DNA from: VRUE01 sp963780815
GTDB lineage: Bacteria > Actinomycetota > Thermoleophilia > Solirubrobacterales > 70-9
DNA: 64,000 bases
Direction of reading: 5' to 3'
Assembly: GCA_963780815.1 (NCBI GenBank)
Contig: CAWADG010000010.1
Coordinates: forward strand, 158,990-222,989
The translations under genes were made by a program, and so were the position numbers. Position 1 is the stretch's first letter. Every line of letters starts with the position of its first letter. Under the pieces are notes generated by a model. The model was not told the origin of the DNA, searched no databases, and saw only the letters and a list, made by a program, of their open reading frames with translations. Below, one piece after another: positions 8,751 through 17,191 of the stretch.

Positions 8751-10273
8751 GCGAGAACGAGACCTACTACGTCACGACCCCGATCTATTACGTCAACGCC
8801 GAGCCCCACCTCGGGCACGCGTACTCGACGATGGCGGCAGACGTCCTCGCCCGGCACATGCGCCAGCGAGGGCGCGACGTCTTCTTCCTCACCGGGACAG
8901 ACGAGCATGGCGAGCCGATCGAGACCGCGGCCGAGCGCGAGGGCGTGACGCCGCAGGAGCTGGTCGACCGCAACGCGGCCAAGTTCGAAGAGCTGATGCC
9001 GATCATCGACGCGACCAACGACTTCTTCATCCGCACCTCGGACCCCCGCCACACCGAGCGCGTCGCCGAGATCATCCAGCGCGTCTATGACAACGGCTGG
9101 GTCGACAAAGGGGTCTACGAAGGCTGGTACTGCCCGCGCTGCGCCGACTTCAAAACCGAGCGCGAACTGGGGCCGGGCGAGACCTGCCCGATCCACGAGA
9201 TCAAGCTCGAGCGCCAGCGCGAGGAGAACTGGTTCTTCCGCCTCTCCGCTTTTCAGGGCCAGCTCGAAGGCCTCTACGAGGAGCGCCCCGACTTCGTCGT
9301 CCCCGACTTCCGCCGCAACGAGGCGGTGGCGTTTATCAAGCAGGGGCTGGAAGACGTCTCGCTCTCACGGCCGAAGCTGAAGTGGGGGATGCGGCTGCCG
9401 TGGGACCCCGACCAGCGGATGTACGTCTGGTTCGACGCGCTCCTCAACTACGTGACGGCGCTGGCCTTCGCGCGCGAGGGCGAGGACCTGAGCGATCGCT
9501 ACTGGCCGGCGAGCCTGCACGTGATGGCGAAGGACATCCTCAAATTCCACGCGGTGATCTGGCCGGCGCTGCTCTGGGCGGCCGACCTCGAGCCGCCGCG
9601 GCGGATGGCGATCCACGGCTTCCTGCTGATGGGCGAGCGGAAGATGTCGAAGTCGCTTGGCAACGTCCTCGACCCGTTCGCGGTGATCGATCGCTTCGGC
9701 GCCGACGCGCTGCGGTTCTACTGCTTCCGCGAGGTCAGCTTCGGCCAGGACGGCTCGATCTCGACCGCCGGCTTCGAGGCCCGCTACGAGACCGAGCTCG
9801 CAAACGACTTCGGCAACCTCGCCAGCCGGGTGCTGGCGATGATCGAGCGCTACCGCGATGGGACCGTCCCGGTCGCCGCCGTCGACGCCGTCCTCGAGGA
9901 GGACTTCGAAGGCGTCGTCGGGCGCTTCAGCGACCTCCTCGACCGCGCCGAGCTGAGCCAGGCGCTGGAGCAGGCCTGGGCGTTGGTCCGGCGCCTCAAC
10001 CGCTACGTCGAGGAGACGCGGCCGTGGGAGCTCGCCAAGGACGAGGCCGACCCCGAGCGCCTCGACGAAGTCCTCTACAACCTCGCCGAGGGCCTGCGGG
10101 TCACGACCCTCCTGCTCGCCCCCTACCTGCCGCAGACCGCCGAGAAGCTGCTCGCCGCCCTCGCCGAGGACTCACGCGCCCTCGCGGAGCTCGGCTCGCG
10201 GGAGGGCGGCCAGGCCGTCGAGCGGGTGCCGCCGCTGTTCCCGAAGATCGAGTCCGAGGTTTCGGAGAACTAG
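8747..10273 (+). CDS. metG: methionyl-tRNA synthetase
   Basis: A 508-residue class I synthetase with a GTG start overlapping rsmI. The HIGH-type motif is HLGHAYST (~residue 21) and KMSKSLGN lies at ~residue 300. The zinc knuckle CPRCADF...CPIHE near residue 125 indicates the one-knuckle form. The anticodon-binding helical bundle follows to the C-terminus. There is no C-terminal EMAP-type tRNA-binding extension, as in short MetRS of many actinobacteria. It converges on the flavin oxidase gene with a four-base overlap. Confidence 0.96.
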   Translation: MSENETYYVTTPIYYVNAEPHLGHAYSTMAADVLARHMRQRGRDVFFLTGTDEHGEPIETAAEREGVTPQELVDRNAAKFEELMPIIDATNDFFIRTSDPRHTERVAEIIQRVYDNGWVDKGVYEGWYCPRCADFKTERELGPGETCPIHEIKLERQREENWFFRLSAFQGQLEGLYEERPDFVVPDFRRNEAVAFIKQGLEDVSLSRPKLKWGMRLPWDPDQRMYVWFDALLNYVTALAFAREGEDLSDRYWPASLHVMAKDILKFHAVIWPALLWAADLEPPRRMAIHGFLLMGERKMSKSLGNVLDPFAVIDRFGADALRFYCFREVSFGQDGSISTAGFEARYETELANDFGNLASRVLAMIERYRDGTVPVAAVDAVLEEDFEGVVGRFSDLLDRAELSQALEQAWALVRRLNRYVEETRPWELAKDEADPERLDEVLYNLAEGLRVTTLLLAPYLPQTAEKLLAALAEDSRALAELGSREGGQAVERVPPLFPKIESEVSEN

Positions 10274-11424
10274 GCCAGCGCGTCGGGGCCGAGCTGACTC
10301 GGCTCGGTGTAGCCGCAGAGGGCCATCGTCAGGTCGAGGTCGCCGAGGATCATCTTGAGGACGGTTTCGACGCCCTGCTGGCCCTCGAGGGCGAGGCCCC
10401 AGATGTAGGGGCGGCCGAGGAGGACGGCGTCGGCGCCGAGGGCGAGAGCCTTGATGATGTCGCTGCCGCCGCGGATGCCGCTGTCGAAGAGGATCGTGAG
10501 CTTGTCGCCGACCGCCTCGGCGATCGGCGGTAAGGCATCGAGTGAGGCGATCGCGCCGTCGACCTGGCGGCCACCGTGGTTGGAGACGACGATCCCGTCG
10601 ATGCCGCGGGCGGCCGCCTCGCGGGCGTCGTCGACGTGCTGGATGCCCTTGAGCAGGATCGGTAGCGAGGTGAGCTCGCGCAGCCACCCGAGGTCGTCCC
10701 AGGTCAGCGAGGGGTTGACGTAGACGCCGAGGTAGTGGCCGGTCGCGGCGCCGAGGTCCTCCTCCGGGGGCTTCTCGAGGTCGGCGCGGAAGACCGGGTC
10801 CTGGAAGAAGTTGGCGACCCCCGCGCCCTGCAGGAACGGGAGCCAGGCCTGCTGCAGGTCGCGCGGCTTCCAGCCGGGGATGAAGGTGTCGACGGTGAGG
10901 ACGATCGCCCCGTATCCGGCCGCCTCGGCCCGGCGGACGAAGCTCTCGACGTGGCGGCGGTCGGCGGTCCAGTAGAGCTGGAACCAGCGGGGCGAGTCCC
11001 CGCCGGCCTCGGCGATCTCCTCGAGCGTGAAGTGCGATGCGGTGCTGGCGATCATCGGCACCCCGAGCGCGCCGGCGGCGCGGGCCGTCGCCAGCTCGCC
11101 GTCCTCGTGGACGATCCTCTGAACGCCGATCGGGGCCAGCAGCAGCGGCGCCGGCATCTCGGTCCCGAGGACGTGGGTCGAGAGGTCGCGCGCGGCGACA
11201 TCGCGCAGCATTCGCGGGACGAGGCGGCGCCGCGCGAAGGCGGAGCGGTTGGCATCGATCGTCTCCTCGGTCCCGGCGCCGGCGAAGACGTAGGCGGCGG
11301 CGTTGGGATCCATCTCCTCGGCGGCGCGGTGCTCGAGTTCGGCGATCGCGACCGGGATCGAGGGCGTCTCGCCGCCGAGCCCGCGGGCGTAGATCTCGCG
11401 GTAATAGTCGGCCGGATCCGGCAT
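10270..11424 (-). CDS. FMN-dependent alpha-hydroxy-acid dehydrogenase/oxidase
   Basis: A 384-residue TIM-barrel flavoprotein of the lactate dehydrogenase/lactate monooxygenase/glycolate oxidase family. Characteristic segments are PLLLAPIGVQRIVHEDGE, WFQLYWTADRR, ILLKGIQHVDDAREAA, the catalytic-histidine motif VVSNHGGRQ and the phosphate-binding ILFDSGIRGG...ALGADAVLLGRP. It oxidises an L-2-hydroxy acid. A YWT..R and a long loop region resemble lactate 2-monooxygenases, but the exact substrate is not fixed by sequence. The ATG directly follows the stop codon of a small upstream ORF (11425-11493). Confidence 0.9.
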   Translation of the reverse strand: MPDPADYYREIYARGLGGETPSIPVAIAELEHRAAEEMDPNAAAYVFAGAGTEETIDANRSAFARRRLVPRMLRDVAARDLSTHVLGTEMPAPLLLAPIGVQRIVHEDGELATARAAGALGVPMIASTASHFTLEEIAEAGGDSPRWFQLYWTADRRHVESFVRRAEAAGYGAIVLTVDTFIPGWKPRDLQQAWLPFLQGAGVANFFQDPVFRADLEKPPEEDLGAATGHYLGVYVNPSLTWDDLGWLRELTSLPILLKGIQHVDDAREAAARGIDGIVVSNHGGRQVDGAIASLDALPPIAEAVGDKLTILFDSGIRGGSDIIKALALGADAVLLGRPYIWGLALEGQQGVETVLKMILGDLDLTMALCGYTEPSQLGPDALA

Positions 11425-11493
11425 CTACAAATACTCGCGCTTCGCTCGCGGCGCAGAGAGCCAGATTTCGACGCTTGCTCGCTCCGCGCTCAT
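11425..11493 (-). CDS. candidate 22-residue leader peptide ORF
   Basis: A 22-codon ATG ORF whose TAG is immediately followed by the ATG of the flavin oxidase gene. The peptide begins MSAERASV and ends APRAKREYL. A related ORF (14 of 22 positions identical) lies upstream of the unrelated gene at 48789-49364. In both, GAATAG occurs a few bases before the ATG, as a possible -10 box of a leaderless transcript. It could equally be a non-coding repeat; translation is an inference. Confidence 0.35.
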   Translation of the reverse strand: MSAERASVEIWLSAPRAKREYL

Positions 11494-11510
11494 GGGGGAA
11501 GGCTATTCAT
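11433..11510 (-). repeat. upstream repeat element, copy A
   Basis: About 78 bp between the divergent oxidase and tatD genes that resembles 49371-49448. Shared blocks are CGCTCGCGGCGC, TGCTCGCTC-GCGCTCATGG and TCTATTCA/GCTATTCA. Both copies lie directly upstream of a minus-strand start codon and in the same orientation to it. The GAGCG/CGCTC-rich arms can pair, so an RNA structure is possible. Confidence 0.5.
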
Positions 11511-11522
11511 AGACTCACTCCG

Positions 11523-12290
11523 GTGATCGACTCGCACACCCATCTCTTCCTCTGCGAGGGCGAGGAGGACGAACTGGTGGCCGCGGCCGAGGTGGCCGGC
11601 GTGCGGCGGATGCTCAACGTCGGGCTCGGTTCCGAGACGAACCGAGTCGCGCTCGCCGCCGCCGAGCGCCACGAGGGGGTGTTCGCCACCGCGGGCTGCC
11701 ACCCGACTACGGCCGAAGAATTCGACGACGACCTCGCGGCCGAAGTCTGGGAGCTGGCCCAACACGAGAAGGTGCGGGCGATCGGCGAGACCGGCCTCGA
11801 CTACTACCGGGAGACGGCGAGCCGGGGGGCTCAGCAGGTCGCGTTCGTCGCCCAGATCGAGATCGCCGACCGCTTCGGCCTGCCGATCGTGATCCACGCC
11901 AGAGATCCCGACGGGGAGAGCGGGGCGGTCGACGACGTCTTCAGCATCCTCGACCAGCACCCGACCGAGGCCCCGGTGATCCTCCACTGCTTCCTCGCGC
12001 CGTGGCGCGTTCAGGACGCGATCGAGCGTGGCTGGTACTGCTCGTTCTCGGGGATCGTCACCTATCCGAAGGCCGATGAGCTCCGCGAGGCGGCCGCGGC
12101 GCTGCCCGACGAGCTGCTCCTGGTCGAGACCGACGCCCCTTACCTGGCGCCGCAGCCGGTGCGGGGCAAGCCCAACGAGCCGGCGAACGTCGTCGCCACG
12201 GCGGAGGTCGTGGCGCAGACCAGGGGCCAGGCCTACGAGGAGCTGGAGCGGGTCGTCGAGGCAAACGCGCGCACCCTCTTCGGCTGGTAG
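11523..12290 (+). CDS. tatD: TatD-family metal-dependent hydrolase
   Basis: A 255-residue TIM-barrel amidohydrolase of the TatD DNase family. Metal ligands are visible in order: IDSHTHLF (HxH), IGETGLDYYR (Glu), VIHARD (His), ILHCF (His) and LVETDAPYLAP (Asp). The GTG start at 11523 gives the canonical V-I-D-S-H-T-H start. Lying just before rsmA and ispE is the usual actinobacterial order. Expected activity is 3'-5' exonuclease/DNA-repair-type hydrolysis. Confidence 0.93.
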   Translation: MIDSHTHLFLCEGEEDELVAAAEVAGVRRMLNVGLGSETNRVALAAAERHEGVFATAGCHPTTAEEFDDDLAAEVWELAQHEKVRAIGETGLDYYRETASRGAQQVAFVAQIEIADRFGLPIVIHARDPDGESGAVDDVFSILDQHPTEAPVILHCFLAPWRVQDAIERGWYCSFSGIVTYPKADELREAAAALPDELLLVETDAPYLAPQPVRGKPNEPANVVATAEVVAQTRGQAYEELERVVEANARTLFGW

Positions 12291-12303
12291 GCGGCTGTGG
12301 TTC

Positions 12304-12468
12304 AGCGCCCGTCCGGAAACCCCTCGCGCACGTCTGGCGGCGGCGGACACAGCGCAGGGCGGCGTCCTCAGTCGGCCGAATGGCGCTGCCATTCGTGCCT
12401 CCTTGCGTCCTGGCCCTGCTTGGTCCGGCGCTCGCCAGCCGCACACGCGGAGTTTCCGGATGGGCGCT
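12304..12468. repeat. long imperfect inverted repeat (~165 nt) covering the rsmA start
   Basis: Two ~82-nt arms are inverted copies of each other. Outer arms read AGCGCCCgTCCGGAAAC (12304) and its complement ending at 12468. The apex is a perfect 8-bp stem CGAATGGC/GCCATTCG with a GCT loop (12377-12395). The rsmA ATG (12460) lies in the right arm, so a folded transcript could mask it. Part of it (AAGCAGG-C-AGGACGCA) also occurs at 18571-18665, so this looks like a member of a dispersed repeat family. Confidence 0.65.
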
Positions 12469-13221
12469 AGGCTCGGCCAGAACTTCCTCGCCGACCCGAA
12501 CCTGCTCGACGCGATCGTCCGCGACGCCGAGCTGGAGCCGGGCGACGTCGTCCTCGAGGTAGGCGCCGGCGAGGGGGTGCTGACCGAGCGCCTCGCCGGG
12601 GCCGTCGCCCACGTCCACTCGATCGAGCTCGACCGCGAGCTCGAGCCGGAGCTCGCGAAGCTGGCCGCCCGCCCGAACGTCGAGCTCCACTGGGGGGATG
12701 CGATGAGGATCGACCTCGGGGCCCTCGACCCGGCGCCGACAGCGCTCGTCGCCAACCTGCCCTACTCGATCGCGACGCCGCTGATCCTGCGCACGATCGA
12801 GGACCTTCCCTCGCTGACCCGGTGGACGGCGATGGTCCAGCGCGAGATCGCCGACCGCCTGCGCGCCGAGCCGGGTGGCCGCGTGTATGGATCGCCGAGC
12901 GTTCTGGTCCAGCTCGCCTGCGAGGTGCGGCTGGTTCGCACCGTCGACCCCGCCGTGTTCCGCCCCCGGCCGCGGGTCGAGTCGGCGATCCTCGGGCTGC
13001 GACGGACCGGGCCCGGCGCCGAGCCCGGCACGCGCGAGCTCGTGCGGGCTGCCTTCGCCCACCGGCGCAAGGCCCTTCCGCGCTCGCTCGAGCACGTCCG
13101 GCCGGGGATGCGCGAGGCGGCGCGCGAGGCGCTCACCGAGCTCGGCCTGCCCGCCGATGCGCGCGCCGAGGCGCTGTCCCCCGAGGATTTCGCGGCGCTG
13201 GCGGCGAAGCTGGCGCGATGA
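12460..13221 (+). CDS. rsmA: 16S rRNA (adenine1518/1519-N6)-dimethyltransferase
   Basis: A 253-residue KsgA enzyme that dimethylates two adjacent adenines in helix 45 of 16S rRNA. Motifs: GQNFLADPNLLDAIV, the SAM motif I VVLEVGAGEGVLTERLA, the catalytic NLPYSIATP and, in the C-terminal half, FRPRPRVESAIL. Start at the first ATG that gives the family N-terminus; it lies inside the right arm of a long inverted repeat. The stop overlaps ispE by four bases. Confidence 0.95.
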   Translation: MGARLGQNFLADPNLLDAIVRDAELEPGDVVLEVGAGEGVLTERLAGAVAHVHSIELDRELEPELAKLAARPNVELHWGDAMRIDLGALDPAPTALVANLPYSIATPLILRTIEDLPSLTRWTAMVQREIADRLRAEPGGRVYGSPSVLVQLACEVRLVRTVDPAVFRPRPRVESAILGLRRTGPGAEPGTRELVRAAFAHRRKALPRSLEHVRPGMREAAREALTELGLPADARAEALSPEDFAALAAKLAR

Positions 13222-14051
13222 GGATCCTCGCCCCCGCCAAGATCAACCTCTGCCTCTACCTCGGGCCGCGCCGCGCCGACGGGCTGCACGAGCTCTGCTC
13301 GCTGTTCGAGCCGCTGGCGCTCGCCGACCTGATCGAGGTCGAAAGCTCGGAGGCCGACTCGGTCCTCTGCGAGGCGCTGGGGGGCGGCGGGAACCTCGCC
13401 GAGCTGGCGCTGGCCGCGCTCCGCGCCAGCGGCTGGGGCCATCCCCCGCTCCGGATCGAGATCGAGAAGCGGATCCCGATCGCCGCCGGACTCGGCGGCG
13501 GGAGCGCAGATGCGGCCGCGGTCCTGCGGCTCGCCGCCGGCGAGGTCGCCGATCTGCCGGAGCTCGCGGCGGCGCTCGGAGCCGACGTCCCCTCACAGCT
13601 GGTCCCGGCGCTCTCGCTCGTCCAGGGCGCCGGCGAGCACGTCGAGCGGCTCCCCGCCCCTGCGCCCCACGCGGTCGTCCTCCTGCCGGGGGGCGGTGGG
13701 CTCGGCACCGCCGAGGTCTTCGAAGAGGCCGACCGGCTCGGCCTCGGGCGCGGCGCCGGCGAGCTGGCCAGGATCGCGGGCCGCCTACGGGTCGCGGCGG
13801 GCGCCGGCGCCTCGCCGCTCTCCTACGCGGACCTGCTCGTCAACGACCTCGAGCCGGCGGCACGCGCCCTCCGCCCGGAAATCGGCGACGCGCTCGACGC
13901 CCTGCGCCGCGCCGGGGCGGGCCACGCGATGCTGACCGGCACCGGCCCGACCGCGGTCGGCCTCTGCGAGGGCCTGGCGGCCGCCGAGCGGCTCGCCGAG
14001 CGGCTCGACCGTGACGACGCGATCGTCTGCGAGGCTGGCGCAGCGCCATGA
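13218..14051 (+). CDS. ispE: 4-diphosphocytidyl-2-C-methyl-D-erythritol kinase
   Basis: A 277-residue GHMP kinase of the MEP isoprenoid pathway. Segments: LAPAKINLCLYLGPRRADGLHE (substrate site), the ATP loop IPIAAGLGGGSADAAA, VVLLPGGGGLGTAEVF and the C-terminal MLTGTGPTAVGL (canonical SGSGPT region). ATGA overlap with rsmA and with the next gene indicates coupling. A near-canonical enzyme; the usual second aspartate region is shortened (LGADVPSQL instead of LGADVPFFL). Confidence 0.95.
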   Translation: MRILAPAKINLCLYLGPRRADGLHELCSLFEPLALADLIEVESSEADSVLCEALGGGGNLAELALAALRASGWGHPPLRIEIEKRIPIAAGLGGGSADAAAVLRLAAGEVADLPELAAALGADVPSQLVPALSLVQGAGEHVERLPAPAPHAVVLLPGGGGLGTAEVFEEADRLGLGRGAGELARIAGRLRVAAGAGASPLSYADLLVNDLEPAARALRPEIGDALDALRRAGAGHAMLTGTGPTAVGLCEGLAAAERLAERLDRDDAIVCEAGAAP

Positions 14052-15559
14052 GGCTGCCGGGCAGCAAAGCGAAGGGGTGGAGGAAGTGGGCGCTGCGGGG
14101 GGCGATCGGTGTAGCGGCCCTCGCCGCCTACATCGCCTTCACCCAGCTGGTCGATCTCGAGAAGGTCCTCGAGGACGTCTCTCGCGCGCTCGGGGCCTGG
14201 ACCTACCTCCTGGTCGGCTTCTTCGCCTTCGCCGAGACCGGGGCCTTCGTGGGGCTGCTGGTGCCGGGGGAGACGGTGATGATCCTCGGCGGCGCCACCG
14301 CCGGCCAGGGAGCGACCAACGTCTACATCATGATCGCGATCGGCTGGGCCTGTGCGTTCGCCGGCGACTCCACCAGCTTCTTCATCGGCCGCAGGCTGGG
14401 TCGCGAATTCCTGATGCGCAACGGCCCGCGCTTCGGGGTTAGCGAGGAGCGGCTCGAACAGATCGACGACCACTTCGAGCGGCACGGCGGCAAGACGATC
14501 TTCATCGGCCGCTTCGTCGGCTTCGTGCGCGCCTTCGCCCCGTTCATCGCCGGCAGCTCGGGGATGCGCTACCGGCTGTTCGTCCCCTACAGCGTCCTCG
14601 GCACCGGGATCTGGGTCAGCAGCGCGATCGTCCTCGGCTACCTGTTCTCGCGCAGCATCGACTCGGTCCTCAACTACGCGGGCAAAGGCGCCTTCGTCCT
14701 CGGCGCCTTCATCGTGATCGTCGTCGGCGCGTTCTCCCTCCGACGCCACTTCAGGGTTGCCGAGAACCGGCGCGCGGCCGTGCACTGGATGGAGTCCCAC
14801 GCGGCGACCCGCTGGATCGTCCTCCTCGTCCGCCGCTTCCAGCCCCAGCTCGAATTCCTCTGGGCGCGGGTGACGCCGGGAGGGACCTTCGGGCTCGAGT
14901 TCACGTCGTTGATGGCGGTGCTCGCCGTCGGCGGCTTCGTCCTGATCGGGTACATCTCGATCATCAACGGCGATCCCGGGCCGACCCCGGGCGACGAAGT
15001 CGCGGCCGAAGTCGTCGAAGCGCTGCGCACCGGGTGGCTCGTCGACGTCGCCAAGGTGGTCACCGTGCTCGGCTCCTCGGCCGTCGTCTTCCCGCTGGTG
15101 GCGATCTCCGCCGCCGTGCTCGCGGTGCGGAGGCGCTGGGCCGAGTTCGCGGTCCTGCTGATCGGGATCGCGATCGTCTTCGTCGGGGTGCACGAGATCA
15201 AGGCGGCGGTCGACCGGCCGCGGCCCGAGGGCTCGCTCGTCGACACGTCCGGGTCCTCGTTCCCGAGCGGCCACGCCGCCTACTCGACCTTCTACGTCTG
15301 GCTGGCGGTGATGGTCGTGATGAGGTTGCGGCCGGGGATAAGTCGCGGCGCGGCGATCTTCACGGCGGGGCTCGTGCTGACTGCGATCGTCGGCCTCACC
15401 CGCGTCTACCTCGGTGCCCACTACCTCAGCGACATCAACGGCGGCTGGGCGCTCGGCGCCGCCGCCTTCTCGCTCTGCGCAGCGTTCGCCCTCACCATCA
15501 CCACGTTGCGCCAGAATGGGCACCGTGATGTTGCTGGCGGTCCAGAAGATCGAGAATGA
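14048..15559 (+). CDS. DedA membrane protein fused to PAP2 phosphatase
   Basis: A 503-residue polytopic protein. Residues ~20-215 form a DedA/SNARE-associated domain (FAFAETGAFVGLLVPGETVM, GDSTSFFIGRRLGREFL, GRFVGFVRAFAPFIAGSSGM). Residues ~290-490 are a PAP2 lipid-phosphatase domain with all three active-site motifs: KAAVDRPRP, SSFPSGHAAYS and RVYLGAHYLSD. Such fusions may couple undecaprenyl-phosphate flipping (known for some DedA proteins) with lipid pyrophosphate dephosphorylation; that link is inference. Overlaps the ispE stop by four bases. Confidence 0.93.
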   Translation: MRLPGSKAKGWRKWALRGAIGVAALAAYIAFTQLVDLEKVLEDVSRALGAWTYLLVGFFAFAETGAFVGLLVPGETVMILGGATAGQGATNVYIMIAIGWACAFAGDSTSFFIGRRLGREFLMRNGPRFGVSEERLEQIDDHFERHGGKTIFIGRFVGFVRAFAPFIAGSSGMRYRLFVPYSVLGTGIWVSSAIVLGYLFSRSIDSVLNYAGKGAFVLGAFIVIVVGAFSLRRHFRVAENRRAAVHWMESHAATRWIVLLVRRFQPQLEFLWARVTPGGTFGLEFTSLMAVLAVGGFVLIGYISIINGDPGPTPGDEVAAEVVEALRTGWLVDVAKVVTVLGSSAVVFPLVAISAAVLAVRRRWAEFAVLLIGIAIVFVGVHEIKAAVDRPRPEGSLVDTSGSSFPSGHAAYSTFYVWLAVMVVMRLRPGISRGAAIFTAGLVLTAIVGLTRVYLGAHYLSDINGGWALGAAAFSLCAAFALTITTLRQNGHRDVAGGPEDRE

Positions 15560-15773
15560 GTACCTGCTGTTCGGCGCCGCCGGGCTCGTCAGCCTCGCCG
15601 CCTTCATCGGCCTGATCCTCGTCCCGGCGATCAGCTCCTACGGCCGGATTTGGGAGAAGGCCGCCGCCGGCGTCCTCTCGCTGATCGTTCTCTGCGCCCT
15701 GGTCCTGACCGGCGTCGTCGCCGGCCTCGCGTTCGTCTACTACTACGACGCGATCTCCGAATTCTTCAGCTGA
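15528..15773 (+). CDS. small two-helix membrane protein
   Basis: An 81-residue protein with two transmembrane segments: LFGAAGLVSLAAFIGLILV and LSLIVLCALVLTGVVAGLAF. It ends in a YYYDAISEFFS tail. In-frame starts exist at 15516, 15525 and 15528; all overlap the end of the DedA-PAP2 gene, so the exact start is unclear. It sits in the same direction as the lipid phosphatase and may work with it. No family recognised. Confidence 0.6.
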   Translation: MLLAVQKIENEYLLFGAAGLVSLAAFIGLILVPAISSYGRIWEKAAAGVLSLIVLCALVLTGVVAGLAFVYYYDAISEFFS

Positions 15774-15802
15774 GCCCGGGCCGGAGCCCTCCGCCAGGGA
15801 TA

Positions 15803-17050
15803 ATGCGCGCCATGTCGGCGCCCGCAAGAGGTCAGAAAAAGGCTGCAAATCCCGCAGATGCGGGGGATCTTGCCGCGCTCTCTGAGGCGGTCGAGGCCGG
15901 TGCCGGGCTGCCCGCCGTAGCCCGCGCCGCGGCCCGTGTGCTCGACGCCAGCGTCGCCCTCATCGACCGCTCCGGCGCCGTTCTCGCGGTCGCCGGCGCC
16001 TCCCCCGACCAGGAGCGGAAGCTGCTGGCGGCGGGGGAGGGGGTGACGACGACAGAGCTGCGGGTCGCCGACAGCGTCGTCGGCGAGCTCCGCCATCGCG
16101 GCAGGGCCGAGCCCGACCCGACGATCGCGCGGATGGTGACGACGCTGCTGGCGCTCGAGCTCGAGCGCTCGCGCTCGCCGGAGTGGGAGAGCGAGGAGGT
16201 GGCGAGCGCGTTCGTCGACGCGGTGCTCGGCCGCAAGGTGACCGACCGCGGCGACATCGTCGCCCGCGCCGCCGAGCTCGGAGCCGATCTCGAGAAGGGG
16301 GCGGGCGTGATCGTCGTCCGCACCGCGCCTCGGACTGCGCAGACCGGCGAGTGGCGCGATCGGGTGCTGAACCTGGCGATGAGGACCCTGCGCTCCTTCG
16401 CCCCCGGCGCCCTGGCCAACCCCGACGGCGGCGAGTCGACCGCCGAGATCGCGGTGATCGTCCCGGCCGAGGACGACGAGCGCCTCCTGCGGGCGGCCAA
16501 CGGGCTCTCGCGCGAGCTCGAGGACGCGCTCGCCGGCTTCCACGTGACGATCGGGTGCAGCCGCCGGGCCACCGACCCTGTCGACCTGCACCGGGCGGGC
16601 AGCGAGGCCCGGCTCGCGGTCAACGTCGGCGAGGCCGACGGGCGGCCGCTGCTCGCGTTCGAGGACACCGGCGCCTACCGCCTGCTGCTTCCGGCGATGA
16701 GCGAGGACCCGGGCGAGCTCGAACGCTTCTACGGCGAGACGGTCGAGCCCCTCTCCGCCTACGACGAGCAGTACGAGACCGAGCTGGTCGCCACCGTCGA
16801 GGCCTATCTCGACAACGACGGCAACGTCGCCGCGACCGCGAAACAGCTCTTCACCCACCGCCACACGATCCGCTACCGCCTCGAGCGGGTCCGCGAGCTC
16901 TGCGGCCACGACGTCTCCGCCACCGAGGGCCGCGAGAAGCTCGGCCTCGGGCTGAAGGCGATGCGCGTCCTCGGCATCGCTTCGCCGCGCGGCCCGGCGA
17001 TGGAGCCCGGCGCCGAAGGCGGGAAGGTTTCGCGCGGCGCCGAGGAGTAG
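15803..17050 (+). CDS. PucR/CdaR-type transcriptional regulator
   Basis: A 415-residue regulator. Residues ~20-125 resemble a degenerate GAF-like sensor (LIDRSGAVLAVAG). Residues ~150-330 form a GGDEF-like CdaR domain with AGSEARLAVNVG and FEDTGAYRLLL. The C-terminal ~65 residues carry the diagnostic PucR HTH: ELVATVEAYLDNDGNVAATA then LFTHRHTIRYRLERVRELCG. AGGGA lies shortly before the ATG. A second ATG (15812) is possible. Targets are not evident from neighbours. Confidence 0.9.
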   Translation: MRAMSAPARGQKKAANPADAGDLAALSEAVEAGAGLPAVARAAARVLDASVALIDRSGAVLAVAGASPDQERKLLAAGEGVTTTELRVADSVVGELRHRGRAEPDPTIARMVTTLLALELERSRSPEWESEEVASAFVDAVLGRKVTDRGDIVARAAELGADLEKGAGVIVVRTAPRTAQTGEWRDRVLNLAMRTLRSFAPGALANPDGGESTAEIAVIVPAEDDERLLRAANGLSRELEDALAGFHVTIGCSRRATDPVDLHRAGSEARLAVNVGEADGRPLLAFEDTGAYRLLLPAMSEDPGELERFYGETVEPLSAYDEQYETELVATVEAYLDNDGNVAATAKQLFTHRHTIRYRLERVRELCGHDVSATEGREKLGLGLKAMRVLGIASPRGPAMEPGAEGGKVSRGAEE

Positions 17051-17123
17051 CTCCGGGGGGAGGATTTGAACCCCTCTCTTCCAGGACCAAAACCTGGCGT
17101 GCTACCGATTACACCACCCCGGA
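17051..17123 (-). tRNA. tRNA-Gln (UUG)
   Basis: Read on the minus strand, a 73-nt cloverleaf folds with acceptor stem TCCGGGG/CCCCGGA and discriminator G. The anticodon stem is CCAGG/CCTGG with loop TTTTGGT, anticodon TTG. The T-arm contains GGTTCAAATCC. CCA is not encoded. It lies between the PucR-type regulator and an HNH nuclease gene. Confidence 0.92.
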
Positions 17124-17191
17124 TTGTGGTTCGACCTTAGCGGGCGATCGATCCGCATCGCGTCGTCCGGGACTCGAACTAGTGTTCGATC

